From NCBI GenBank assembly GCA_012962365.1, contig DTXR01000110.1:1-8026 (forward strand): DNA of 8,026 nt, in the 5' to 3' direction. This document shows positions 1 to 7,423 of the stretch, one piece after another. The notes beneath the pieces are model-generated. The model saw only the letters and a list, made by a program, of their open reading frames with translations. It had not been told where the DNA came from and did no database searches. Each line of letters opens with the position of its first letter. Position 1 is the stretch's first letter. The DNA is from Chromatiaceae bacterium. Lineage in GTDB: Bacteria > Pseudomonadota > Gammaproteobacteria > Chromatiales > Chromatiaceae. Position numbers and translations under genes: made by a program.

Positions 1-2546
1 CCGGTGCCAAAATCATCGATGGTTACGCCAATACCCATAGATTGAATCTGCGTCAAAACCCGCTGCACCAGTTCATCGCTGGAAAGCAGTACATTCTCCG
101 TGATTTCGAAATCCATGAATTCTGGCCTGAATCCCGTCTGCTTGAAGATCCGTTCAATTTTCTCGATGAGATTGGAGCTGCTCATCTGCCGGGGAGAAAA
201 ATTGTAGGACAAACGCAGGGAAAATCCTTGCTTGCGCCATTGTTCAAGCTGGACGCAGGCCTTGTACAGTTGTTGATAGCCCATTTCCGCGATCAAACCG
301 GTACGCTCCGCCACCTCGATAAACTCTTCCGGCGGGATATTGTTTCCGCTTGTATCCTTCAAACGGGACAGCGCCTCGACGCCGGTGATTTTAAGGGTGG
401 CAGCATCGACCAGAGGCTGGTAATAAATGTCGAAACGGCCGGAGTCCAGCGCCTGGTGCAGCTGGGCTTCGATCACCAGCGCACGGTTCGCCCGATCCTG
501 CATGCCCGGTTCATAATAGATGATCTGCCCCCCACCTTCCGCCTTCCCGTAGTGCATGGCGGCACTGGCACAACCGATCAGCAGCTCGGGAGCATCCGCA
601 TGTTCCGGGTAGATGCTGATACCGAGTGTCACCGAGATGCGGATATCTCCTTCCGAAAGATGCAGGGGACGGGCAAACAAGGCAAAGACCAGCCCCACCA
701 TGTCATCGATCGGCCTGTCGATCTTGTGCTCCTCCAGAATGAGCAGGAATTCGTCACCACCGATATGACCGACGTCCACTTGGTTACCGAGAAAGTCGCT
801 GAGCTTGTCGGCAACCGCCTGTAATAGCCGATTGCCCACACTGATGCCACGGGCTTCGTTGATCTTGGAAAAATAATCGATATCCAAATAGACGACGGCC
901 ACTGTCTTGTTGTTCATGTCTGCTCGGGCCAGCGCACTCTTGAGGCGCCTTGCGATCAGATCCTGATTGGGCAGATCGGTAAGGGCATTATGCGTTTCTC
1001 GGTGAGTTACTTCACTGGCCAGCGCATGCTCCTTGCTGACATCACTGAGCACCATCACGGTTATGGGGGCATTCCCATTCACACCAGGAACAGTGCTGAG
1101 CCCAACATTGACCTGGTATTCATCACCCTGCGCATTCTTCAGGGCCAACACCTGGTGGAAGCTGGGTTGATCACTACGCAGGTATCGATGCAGGGAAAAC
1201 CGGCGTCCAGTATCAGCAAACACCAGTCGGAAAACCTCATCAACACCTCTTCCTTCTGCTTCCTCAGCCTGCATTCCGGAGAGCTTTTCCGCCATGGGGT
1301 TGAATTTGATGATACGCCCTTGCTCATCAAGGCGAATGACCGCCTCGCCAATTGCGGTCAGCGCGGTTTGCGAGAGCCGTCTTTCCTCGAAAAGCACCCG
1401 CAACAGCTTTCTCAGCAAATGCCCATTTGCGGCAAGGAAAAACAATCCGATGCTTACCAGCATCACCACCGGCGGATACCAGTAGCCAAATCCGGATAGG
1501 AGCAGGTAATCCACGCCAATCACGATGATGGGTAACAGCGTTATCCCATACACCCATCTCCAGCCACGGGGACGATACAGCAACAGCATCGATATGATCA
1601 GCAATGCATTGAAGATGTACTGCCACTGCAGGGAAATGGGAACGATCAGCCTGTCCTGCAGCAACCCGTTCAACACATAGGCATTGAATTCAACGCCTGA
1701 CACGGGCCGCCCGTGCGCTGAAATGGGCGTTGGAATATTGTCTCCCAGCCCAGCGGCCGTGGCACCCACAAACACATATTTGTCGTAGAAGCGGTTCGCA
1801 GGAACATTGCCGTTGATGACATCCGCATAAGAAATCTTGGCAAGATCCTTACCCGAAGCAGGAAAAGGAATCAATACCTGGCGATGGACTCGCCATACAT
1901 TGGGAGAAAGATCCGTATACACCGGAGTCTTTCCCGATCTTGGAAAACCTCTGCTTTCGGGCCAGTCCTCTGTTACCCTGGCCATGGCCAGGGAAAATGC
2001 TGGCCACACGGGCCTGTCCACTCCCGCCATGAGAAAGGCCGACCTGGCAATACCATCGTCTTCCAGCTCGATATGCACATGTCCCAGTGCAGCCACTACG
2101 TCACGCAATTCGGGAAACGGCAGGCTTTCCCGTAGTTCAGAACCGGAGCTGTATCGTTCAAGCACTACGGGCAAAACCACACGTCCGCTCTTTCGTATCG
2201 CATCGACCAGCTTCCTGTCATATTGCGGATGTTGCAGGTCGGGTTCGGAGAAGATCATATCCATGGCCACGACAGCCGGTTTTCCCGCAGTGATCTTTTC
2301 CAGCAGCTCCGCATGAAGATCACGGCGCAGCGGCCAACGCCCCAGGGTGGCCAGGGTCTTGGAATCGATGGCCACTACGACAATGTCATCAAGGACCGGG
2401 ACATTCATCTGGCGAACAAGACTGTCATAGACCAGGTTGTCCAGTTCTGAAAACCACGACTGCCAGGTGGACACCAATGCCAGGGCCAGCAGCGCTGCCC
2501 CCAGTGCCAGCGTTACGCCCCAATCCTTTTGGCGCCGATCAGCCAC
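1..2546 (-). CDS. CHASE2-PAS-GGDEF-EAL membrane protein, c-di-GMP turnover (3' part outside window)
   Basis: I translated 848 codons by hand without a stop; the C-terminus lies beyond base 1. The protein has a short basic N-terminus, a membrane segment (about residues 10-28), an extracytoplasmic CHASE2 sensor (about 29-300), three membrane segments (about 309-326, 333-352, 356-378), a PAS domain (about 395-505), GGDEF (about 520-680) and EAL (about 695 onward). The GGDEF loop is intact (596-600), with D555 and N563. The EAL domain shows E724 of EALSR, N782, E814 and E817 of EITE, and D844-D845 of DDFGTG, so it is probably an active c-di-GMP phosphodiesterase; the later Lys and Glu are not visible. 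The GGDEF half is divergent (N572, G672, no RxxD site), so cyclase activity is doubtful. The GTG start directly follows the upstream gene's TAA in the same frame, and I see no Shine-Dalgarno. No earlier start is possible, and the next plausible ones would remove the first membrane segment. CHASE2 ligands are unknown. Confidence 0.93.
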   Translation of the reverse strand, partial: MADRRQKDWGVTLALGAALLALALVSTWQSWFSELDNLVYDSLVRQMNVPVLDDIVVVAIDSKTLATLGRWPLRRDLHAELLEKITAGKPAVVAMDMIFSEPDLQHPQYDRKLVDAIRKSGRVVLPVVLERYSSGSELRESLPFPELRDVVAALGHVHIELEDDGIARSAFLMAGVDRPVWPAFSLAMARVTEDWPESRGFPRSGKTPVYTDLSPNVWRVHRQVLIPFPASGKDLAKISYADVINGNVPANRFYDKYVFVGATAAGLGDNIPTPISAHGRPVSGVEFNAYVLNGLLQDRLIVPISLQWQYIFNALLIISMLLLYRPRGWRWVYGITLLPIIVIGVDYLLLSGFGYWYPPVVMLVSIGLFFLAANGHLLRKLLRVLFEERRLSQTALTAIGEAVIRLDEQGRIIKFNPMAEKLSGMQAEEAEGRGVDEVFRLVFADTGRRFSLHRYLRSDQPSFHQVLALKNAQGDEYQVNVGLSTVPGVNGNAPITVMVLSDVSKEHALASEVTHRETHNALTDLPNQDLIARRLKSALARADMNNKTVAVVYLDIDYFSKINEARGISVGNRLLQAVADKLSDFLGNQVDVGHIGGDEFLLILEEHKIDRPIDDMVGLVFALFARPLHLSEGDIRISVTLGISIYPEHADAPELLIGCASAAMHYGKAEGGGQIIYYEPGMQDRANRALVIEAQLHQALDSGRFDIYYQPLVDAATLKITGVEALSRLKDTSGNNIPPEEFIEVAERTGLIAEMGYQQLYKACVQLEQWRKQGFSLRLSYNFSPRQMSSSNLIEKIERIFKQTGFRPEFMDFEITENVLLSSDELVQRVLTQIQSMGIGVTIDDFGT

Positions 2547-4193
2547 TTACAACGCCAGCAATATGATCGCGATCGCCGGTATCCCGAACAGATACCAGGG
2601 TTCCGGCTGGGGAAAAACGGTTTGCGCCGGACTCCAGGCGCCGGCGTAACCATCATCATCGATCACCTGCACCCGGAAATGAATGGGAGATGTATAGCGG
2701 GGCGCAGACCAACGGGATTCATCCAGCACCTCATCAGCCAGGATATTCCGGAAACCCTTGTCTTCGGCAATCTGCAGCCGGAAAGTCTGACCCGGGCGAC
2801 CGGGCTGCCAATGGAGTTGCAATTGTTTCTCATCGGCAAGGACTATTACATCCGGTGCGACAGGTACTGGTTTCAGCACGAATTCCTGAACCGGCCCCCA
2901 GGGACCCTGTTCCCCTTCGAACGAAGACGCAACCCGCCAGTACCAGGCGCCCGGTTCAAGAGAGTCGATTTCAAGACGCGTCTTGCTCAGGCCTTCCTTG
3001 TCCACCAACAATGCCTGGAAATGTCTATCTGGCGACAACTGGAAATGGTAGGCACTGACCTGCGGTGGCGTGGCCCATTCGAATTGCACGGCCAGGGTGC
3101 GTATCTTTCCCTCAGCAGGGGGCGCTACTGCCACCGGCGGCAGGGGTCTGGCATCCAGCACAAACCGCACTTCACTTTCTTCACCTTCCAGGCCAGCAGC
3201 ATCGACAGCCCGCACACGTATCCGGTACTCGCCGTCAGGCAGTGAACTGGTGATGAAGCGATGATGATTCACGTGCACATCCAGAACCGGTACGTTGTTT
3301 TCACCGGGTTCCGAGGCCAACACGCGGTAGGCTTTGGCACCTGGCACTTTCTCCCAGCGAAGTTCGAAGGGCAGCTGACGCATCACTGCGGAAGGCGCAA
3401 TCACCTTAGGGGCAGGCAGCAGCCGCACCGCAGGCATCGGCGCCTTGCCTTTGTCCACCACGGTGCCGTAACCGCCGGCGAGCACCAGCGCTCCCGCATC
3501 GCCTGTCACGTTTACCATGCCAGCGACCACTTCCACCCTGGATGTGGCGATCTCGGCCTCAGGCACCTTAACCCGAAAGCTTGTGCCCCGCACGGCGGTA
3601 TTGGCGGTAGGCGTACGAATTTCAAACCGCGTACCCCTGGTAGGCACCTTGTTTTCAGATTCGCCTTTCAGAACCTTGATGGTGGTATCCCCGATGCCTG
3701 TATCCGAGAATCTGTTGATACGCACCAGTTCCACTTCCGTGTTACTACTCAGCAGTTGTCGGGTTCTGTCGGAAAATTCCAGCAGAACGCTGGCGTCATT
3801 GCCGACTTTCAGTCTATCTCCCCGGCTCAGCCGGGTTTGTGATTTCAGGTGCTGTTCCGCTTCACCTGGTCTTTGCAAAACCACGCTGCCCCGGACATTG
3901 ACCACGAGCACCCTTGCCGGCTCTACCTTCAGCCAGCGCAGGGGTATACGCAGTTGTGAGCCGGGCGGCATCTGTCGCGGCCGCCTCACGTTGTTCAGTC
4001 TGACCAGCTTGTTCCAGTAACTCTGGTCAACCAGAAACCGCTCGGTCAGATCCCAGATATTGTCCCCCGGTTGAAAGCTGTACAGCCATTCCTCTCCCTT
4101 CTCTGCGGCTGACAAATGCTGCATAGCAACCAGCAGAGCTAACACCAGCATCATAAGCAGCGTTTGACTAAACCCCCTCGAACTCCCATTCAT
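2547..4193 (-). CDS. Secreted LysM-FecR domain protein with fibronectin-like repeats
   Basis: A 548-residue envelope protein. Residues 1-30 form a signal peptide (hydrophobic core 12-24, likely cut near SAA/E). A LysM-like domain follows (about 38-86, with the PGDNIWDL and PPGSQLRIP motifs), which suggests peptidoglycan contact. A FecR domain spans about 90-245, with the family hallmark TANTAVRGT at 196-204. Three fibronectin-III-like segments follow (about 262-347, 350-442, 445-530), then a hydrophobic C-terminus (533-548) that stops abruptly at the TAA and could anchor the protein in the inner membrane. No TonB-receptor or sigma-factor gene is adjacent, so this is not a classical ferric-citrate FecR regulator. 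The tandem CHASE2 gene suggests it is a partner for that sensor. I chose the ATG at 4193 because GAGG lies 8 bases upstream and the signal peptide then begins properly. A GTG at 4238 would add 15 residues without a ribosome site. The function is inferred from domains only. Confidence 0.9.
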   Translation of the reverse strand: MNGSSRGFSQTLLMMLVLALLVAMQHLSAAEKGEEWLYSFQPGDNIWDLTERFLVDQSYWNKLVRLNNVRRPRQMPPGSQLRIPLRWLKVEPARVLVVNVRGSVVLQRPGEAEQHLKSQTRLSRGDRLKVGNDASVLLEFSDRTRQLLSSNTEVELVRINRFSDTGIGDTTIKVLKGESENKVPTRGTRFEIRTPTANTAVRGTSFRVKVPEAEIATSRVEVVAGMVNVTGDAGALVLAGGYGTVVDKGKAPMPAVRLLPAPKVIAPSAVMRQLPFELRWEKVPGAKAYRVLASEPGENNVPVLDVHVNHHRFITSSLPDGEYRIRVRAVDAAGLEGEESEVRFVLDARPLPPVAVAPPAEGKIRTLAVQFEWATPPQVSAYHFQLSPDRHFQALLVDKEGLSKTRLEIDSLEPGAWYWRVASSFEGEQGPWGPVQEFVLKPVPVAPDVIVLADEKQLQLHWQPGRPGQTFRLQIAEDKGFRNILADEVLDESRWSAPRYTSPIHFRVQVIDDDGYAGAWSPAQTVFPQPEPWYLFGIPAIAIILLAL

Positions 4194-4261
4194 CTCCCTA
4201 GCCTCACATTCTTTGCGACCACCAACGTCGTACTTCACACGGAAATTTCGATGGAAAAATC

Positions 4262-4289
4262 ATTATCCCCGCTGACGAACCGCCTCAAA
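4262..4289 (-). promoter_or_regulatory. Possible sigma-70 promoter for the FecR/CHASE2 pair
   Basis: On the minus strand the end of rlmB contains GATAAT (4262-4267), five of six matches to the -10 consensus. TTGAGG (4283-4288) lies upstream with a 15-base spacer; shifting it by one gives TTTGAG with 16 bases. The -10 overlaps the rlmB stop codon, so a transcript would start in the 69-base gap before the FecR-domain gene. No terminator hairpin is visible in the gap, so read-through from rnr-rlmB is equally possible. This is a weak call. Confidence 0.25.
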
Positions 4290-5009
4290 CAGTCCGACGC
4301 CTGTGGCAACAGACACATTCAGACTTTCAACTGAACCTCGCATGGGTACAGACACCAGAAGGTCACACTGTTCTCTCACCAGGCGCCGCATACCTTTCTC
4401 TTCACTGCCCATGACCATCACCACCCCCCCGGTGAGGTCAGCCTGATACAGGGACTGTTGCGCCTCACCGGCCATCCCCACCACCCACAAACCGCAGGCC
4501 TGGCGGAGTTGACGCAGCGTTCGGGCAAGGTTAGTCACCTGGATGAAGGGCAAGGTCTCTGCCGCACCACTGGCCACCTTGCAGGCAACAGGTGTCAATC
4601 CTACAGCACGATCCTTTGGGGCGATCACTGCGTGCACCCCGGCGGCGTCGGCTGTACGCAGGCAGGCGCCCAGATTATGCGGATCCTGCACTCCATCCAG
4701 AACAAGAAGGAAAGCGGGTTCCTGAAGCCCTTCCAGCAGCTCATCGAGAAAATTTTCTCCCCGCGCAGCCGGCATATCCACCCTGGCCAGAACACCCTGG
4801 TGCTGTGCCCCTCCCGCCAGTCGCTCCAGTTCAAATTTTTCGGCTGCCTGTACCTGAACACCCAGCTTGCGCGCTTCGGAAAGCAACTGTCCCAGCCGTC
4901 TGTCATTACGCCTGCTGTCGTACCATATACCCTGCAACCTGTCCGCACCGTGCTTGAGGGCCGTGCGAACGCTGTGAATACCCGCAATGTAGCGGGAATG
5001 CTTGCTCAT
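4263..5009 (-). CDS. rlmB: 23S rRNA (guanosine-2'-O)-methyltransferase RlmB
   Basis: A 248-residue SPOUT (TrmH/SpoU family) methyltransferase, close to the 243 residues of E. coli RlmB. In E. coli this enzyme 2'-O-methylates G2251 in the peptidyl-transferase P loop of 23S rRNA using S-adenosylmethionine. An N-terminal RNA-substrate-binding domain (about 5-80, starting with the typical YIAGIHSV) is followed by the knotted catalytic domain. Motif 1 is LDGVQDPHNLGACLRTAD (104-121), with the expected N112 and R118. Motif 2 is MGSEEKGMRRL (200-210). Motif 3 is VPMRGSVESLNVSVA (221-235). The ATG overlaps the rnr stop codon (ATGA, 4 bases), so translation is coupled to rnr. The gene ends with tandem stops, TAA then TGA. 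The rnr-rlmB order is common in gammaproteobacteria, which supports RlmB over other SpoU paralogues. Confidence 0.95.
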   Translation of the reverse strand: MSKHSRYIAGIHSVRTALKHGADRLQGIWYDSRRNDRRLGQLLSEARKLGVQVQAAEKFELERLAGGAQHQGVLARVDMPAARGENFLDELLEGLQEPAFLLVLDGVQDPHNLGACLRTADAAGVHAVIAPKDRAVGLTPVACKVASGAAETLPFIQVTNLARTLRQLRQACGLWVVGMAGEAQQSLYQADLTGGVVMVMGSEEKGMRRLVREQCDLLVSVPMRGSVESLNVSVATGVGLFEAVRQRG

Positions 5010-7264
5010 TTACGTTTGCGCCGCCTGGGACGCCGCTTCTTGCCCTGCTTTTTGTTCTCATCTGACGGCTTCTCGGGCCGGTTGGCCAGAGCCAGGTCGA
5101 TCTTGCGATCATCCATATTGACGGCAGCAACCACAACCTGAATAGTATCGCCCAGGCGATAGGTCTTACCGCTACGCTCCCCCACCAATTTGTGTGCGAT
5201 GGGATCGAAATGGAAGAAATCGTGATCGAGGGAAGTGATATGCACCAGCCCGGTGATATACACGTCCTTCAGTTCAACAAACACGCCAAAGCTGTTCACG
5301 CTGACGATTAGGCCCTCGAATGGCAGCCCCACCTTGTCCAGCATGAATTCGCACTTCAGCGCATCTGCCGAGTCGCGGGTGGCCTCATCCGAGCGCCGCT
5401 CGGTCATGGAGCAATGCTCACCCATGGTAGCAATCTGCGGGAAGGAATACTCGAAGGTATCCGCCCGGCCATCGATCAGCAAATGGCGGATGGCACGGTG
5501 CACAAGCAAATCCGGGTAACGCCTGATGGGTGAAGTGAAGTGTGTGTAGGCAGGAAATGCCAGGCCAAAATGACCAATGTTTTCGGATGAATAAATCGCC
5601 TGCATCATGGATCGCAGCAGCACCGTCTGGATCATATTGGCATCCGGTCGATCCTTGATCTGCTCGATCAATTCCGCGTAATCCTTGGCGGTTGGCTTGT
5701 CTCCGCCATTAAGCGTCAGGCCCAATTGCGCCAGAAATTGGTGCAGATCATTGAGCTTGTCCTCGCTAGGCTGTTCATGCACTCGGTACAGGGCCGGAAC
5801 CTTTTTGCGCAGCAACAATCTCGCTGAAGCCACATTTGCCACCAGCATGCATTCCTCGATGATACGATGCGCATCGTTGCGCACCGTGGGCACGATGCCG
5901 CTAAGACGCCCTTTATCATCAAACACAAAGCGCGTTTCCACCGTATCGAAATCGATGGCACCCCGCTCTTTCCTGCCTTCGTGCAGGGCATGATAGAGAT
6001 TGTTCAGCTCTTCAAGGTGAGGCAGCAGTTTTGCATGTTTCTTGCGCAGCTTCTTGTCGCCATCAAACAACATGGCCGCAACTTCATCATAGGTCAGGCG
6101 CGCATGGGAGCGCATCACCGCCTGCAGGAAACGGGAGCGCAGAATCTTGCCTTCACTGCTGATATAAAGCTCTGCAGTCATGCAAAGCCGATCCACCTGC
6201 GGATTCAGGGAACACAGCCCGTTGGACAGCACTTCCGGCAGCATGGGAATGACCCGGTCGGGGAAATAGGTGGAATTGCCCCGCATATAGGCTTCCTTGT
6301 CCAGAGCGGAATCCACCGCCACATAGGAAGAAACATCTGCGATGCACACCAGCAGCTTCCAACCCTTGGGCGTACGCTGGCAGTAGACCGCATCATCGAA
6401 ATCCCGCGCATCCGCGCCATCGATGGTCACCAGCGGCAGCTCGCGCAAGTCGACACGCCCTTCCTTGGCCGATTCAGGCACCTCTTCCTTCAGGCTGGCG
6501 ATTTCCCGCTCAACCTCCTCAGGCCAGATCACAGGAATATCGTGGGCACGGATAGCAACATCCGTCTCCATGCCCGGCGCCAGATGGTCACCGATAATCT
6601 CAGCCACACGCCCAATGGGCTGACGCCATTTAGTGGGTTGCTCCAGAATCTCAACAACCACCATCTGGCCTTCCTTCACCCCGTTGAAATGCTCATCGGG
6701 AATGATGACTCGGTGGGTCATGCGTTTGTTGTCCGGCACCAGAAAACCCATGCCGGCTTCTACATGGATACGCCCCACCACCTGGGTGTGGGCCCGCTCC
6801 AAAATCTCGACCACGGAGCCTTCACGACGGCCGCGTCTGTCCATGCCGGTAACCTGCTCCACAACACGGTCATCATGCCACAGGGGACGCATCTCCCGCG
6901 GTGACATGAACAGGTCGTCACCGCCCTCATCTGGCCGGAGAAAACCGAAACCATCGGGGTGGGCAATGACGCGCCCGGCGATCAGGTCTTTCTTGTTCAC
7001 CACACACAGACCACCGCGTCGATTGCGCACGATTTGCCCATCACGCAACATGGCCTTGATACGGAACGATAACGCCTCGACCTGTTTCGGATCTTTCAAT
7101 CCGAGAAGAGGGGCGAGATCTTCCGACTTCAGGGGGACACCATGGGTTTCCATGGTTTCAAGAATAAATTCCCTGCTGGGAATGGGATTTTCGTATTTGC
7201 GCTCTTCCCGTGCGCGATAGGGATCACGTTTCCGTGAATTCTTCTTTTTTCTCGACTTGGCCAC
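5006..7264 (-). CDS. rnr: Exoribonuclease R (RNase R)
   Basis: A 752-residue RNase II-family 3'-to-5' hydrolytic exoribonuclease, which degrades structured RNA and takes part in rRNA quality control and trans-translation decay. In order: basic N-terminus, winged helix (about 25-90, with the typical ENPIPSREFIL), two cold-shock domains (about 95-230), catalytic RNB domain (about 260-600), S1 domain (about 645-727), and a basic tail (728-752). The metal-binding acidic residues are all present in DGADARDFDDAVY (D282, D288, D290, D291). The HFTSPIRRYPDL motif and the QVDRLCM stretch also match E. coli RNase R. The Lys/Arg tail after S1 is about 25 residues, much shorter than in the 813-residue E. 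coli protein. The start is uncertain: GTG at 7264 has GAAGG 11 bases upstream, whereas an in-frame TTG at 7282 would add six residues. The gene is first in a run with rlmB. Confidence 0.96.
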   Translation of the reverse strand: MAKSRKKKNSRKRDPYRAREERKYENPIPSREFILETMETHGVPLKSEDLAPLLGLKDPKQVEALSFRIKAMLRDGQIVRNRRGGLCVVNKKDLIAGRVIAHPDGFGFLRPDEGGDDLFMSPREMRPLWHDDRVVEQVTGMDRRGRREGSVVEILERAHTQVVGRIHVEAGMGFLVPDNKRMTHRVIIPDEHFNGVKEGQMVVVEILEQPTKWRQPIGRVAEIIGDHLAPGMETDVAIRAHDIPVIWPEEVEREIASLKEEVPESAKEGRVDLRELPLVTIDGADARDFDDAVYCQRTPKGWKLLVCIADVSSYVAVDSALDKEAYMRGNSTYFPDRVIPMLPEVLSNGLCSLNPQVDRLCMTAELYISSEGKILRSRFLQAVMRSHARLTYDEVAAMLFDGDKKLRKKHAKLLPHLEELNNLYHALHEGRKERGAIDFDTVETRFVFDDKGRLSGIVPTVRNDAHRIIEECMLVANVASARLLLRKKVPALYRVHEQPSEDKLNDLHQFLAQLGLTLNGGDKPTAKDYAELIEQIKDRPDANMIQTVLLRSMMQAIYSSENIGHFGLAFPAYTHFTSPIRRYPDLLVHRAIRHLLIDGRADTFEYSFPQIATMGEHCSMTERRSDEATRDSADALKCEFMLDKVGLPFEGLIVSVNSFGVFVELKDVYITGLVHITSLDHDFFHFDPIAHKLVGERSGKTYRLGDTIQVVVAAVNMDDRKIDLALANRPEKPSDENKKQGKKRRPRRRKRK

Positions 7265-7306
7265 AGGCCTAATTACCTTCAACGTATCTTATTAATTCAG
7301 AAAGGC

Positions 7307-7312
7307 ATTATA
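7307..7312 (-). promoter_or_regulatory. -10 box of the rnr promoter
   Basis: The minus strand reads TATAAT here, a perfect -10 match, about 25 bases before the TTG and 43 before the GTG start of rnr. A -35 at proper spacing is poor (TTAGTA, 18-base spacer). A better-looking TTGACG is present but only 12 bases away, which is too close. This is the likely main promoter of rnr-rlmB. Confidence 0.55.
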
Positions 7313-7374
7313 CGCTGTTGCAGTCGTCAATACTAACCAGGCATAGCGAAAACAACCGTTGCCACAGGCAAGCT

Positions 7375-7383
7375 TGGTATAAT
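7375..7383 (+). promoter_or_regulatory. Extended -10 promoter of the macro-domain gene
   Basis: TGGTATAAT combines a perfect -10 hexamer (7378-7383) with the TGn extension. No good -35 lies 17 bases upstream, which fits extended -10 promoters. Transcription should start near 7390, about 34 bases before the ATG. An in-frame ATG at 7382 overlaps this box and therefore cannot be the real start. Confidence 0.6.
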
Positions 7384-7423
7384 GTCGCGATATTGCAAAT
7401 GTTATCCGAGGAGTAGCAAAAAC

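Noticed and set aside
42..824. Open frame of 260 codons on the plus strand.
   Set aside because: It lies fully antisense to the conserved GGDEF-EAL coding sequence and shows no recognisable motif.
2529..3245. Open frame of 238 codons on the plus strand.
   Set aside because: It is antisense to the fibronectin-like part of the FecR-domain gene, with no independent start signal or domain.
2547..4193. FecR-type iron-citrate anti-sigma regulator.
   Set aside because: There is no sigma factor or TonB-dependent receptor nearby, and the LysM plus fibronectin-like layout differs from FecR proper.
5867..6904. Open frame of 345 codons on the plus strand.
   Set aside because: It is antisense to the RNase R catalytic region. 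Its length follows from the codon use of rnr and its composition is unlike a real protein.
7307..7330. TTGACG and TATAAT on the minus strand as a matched -35/-10 pair.
   Set aside because: The spacer is only 12 bases, too short for sigma-70. I kept the -10 alone.
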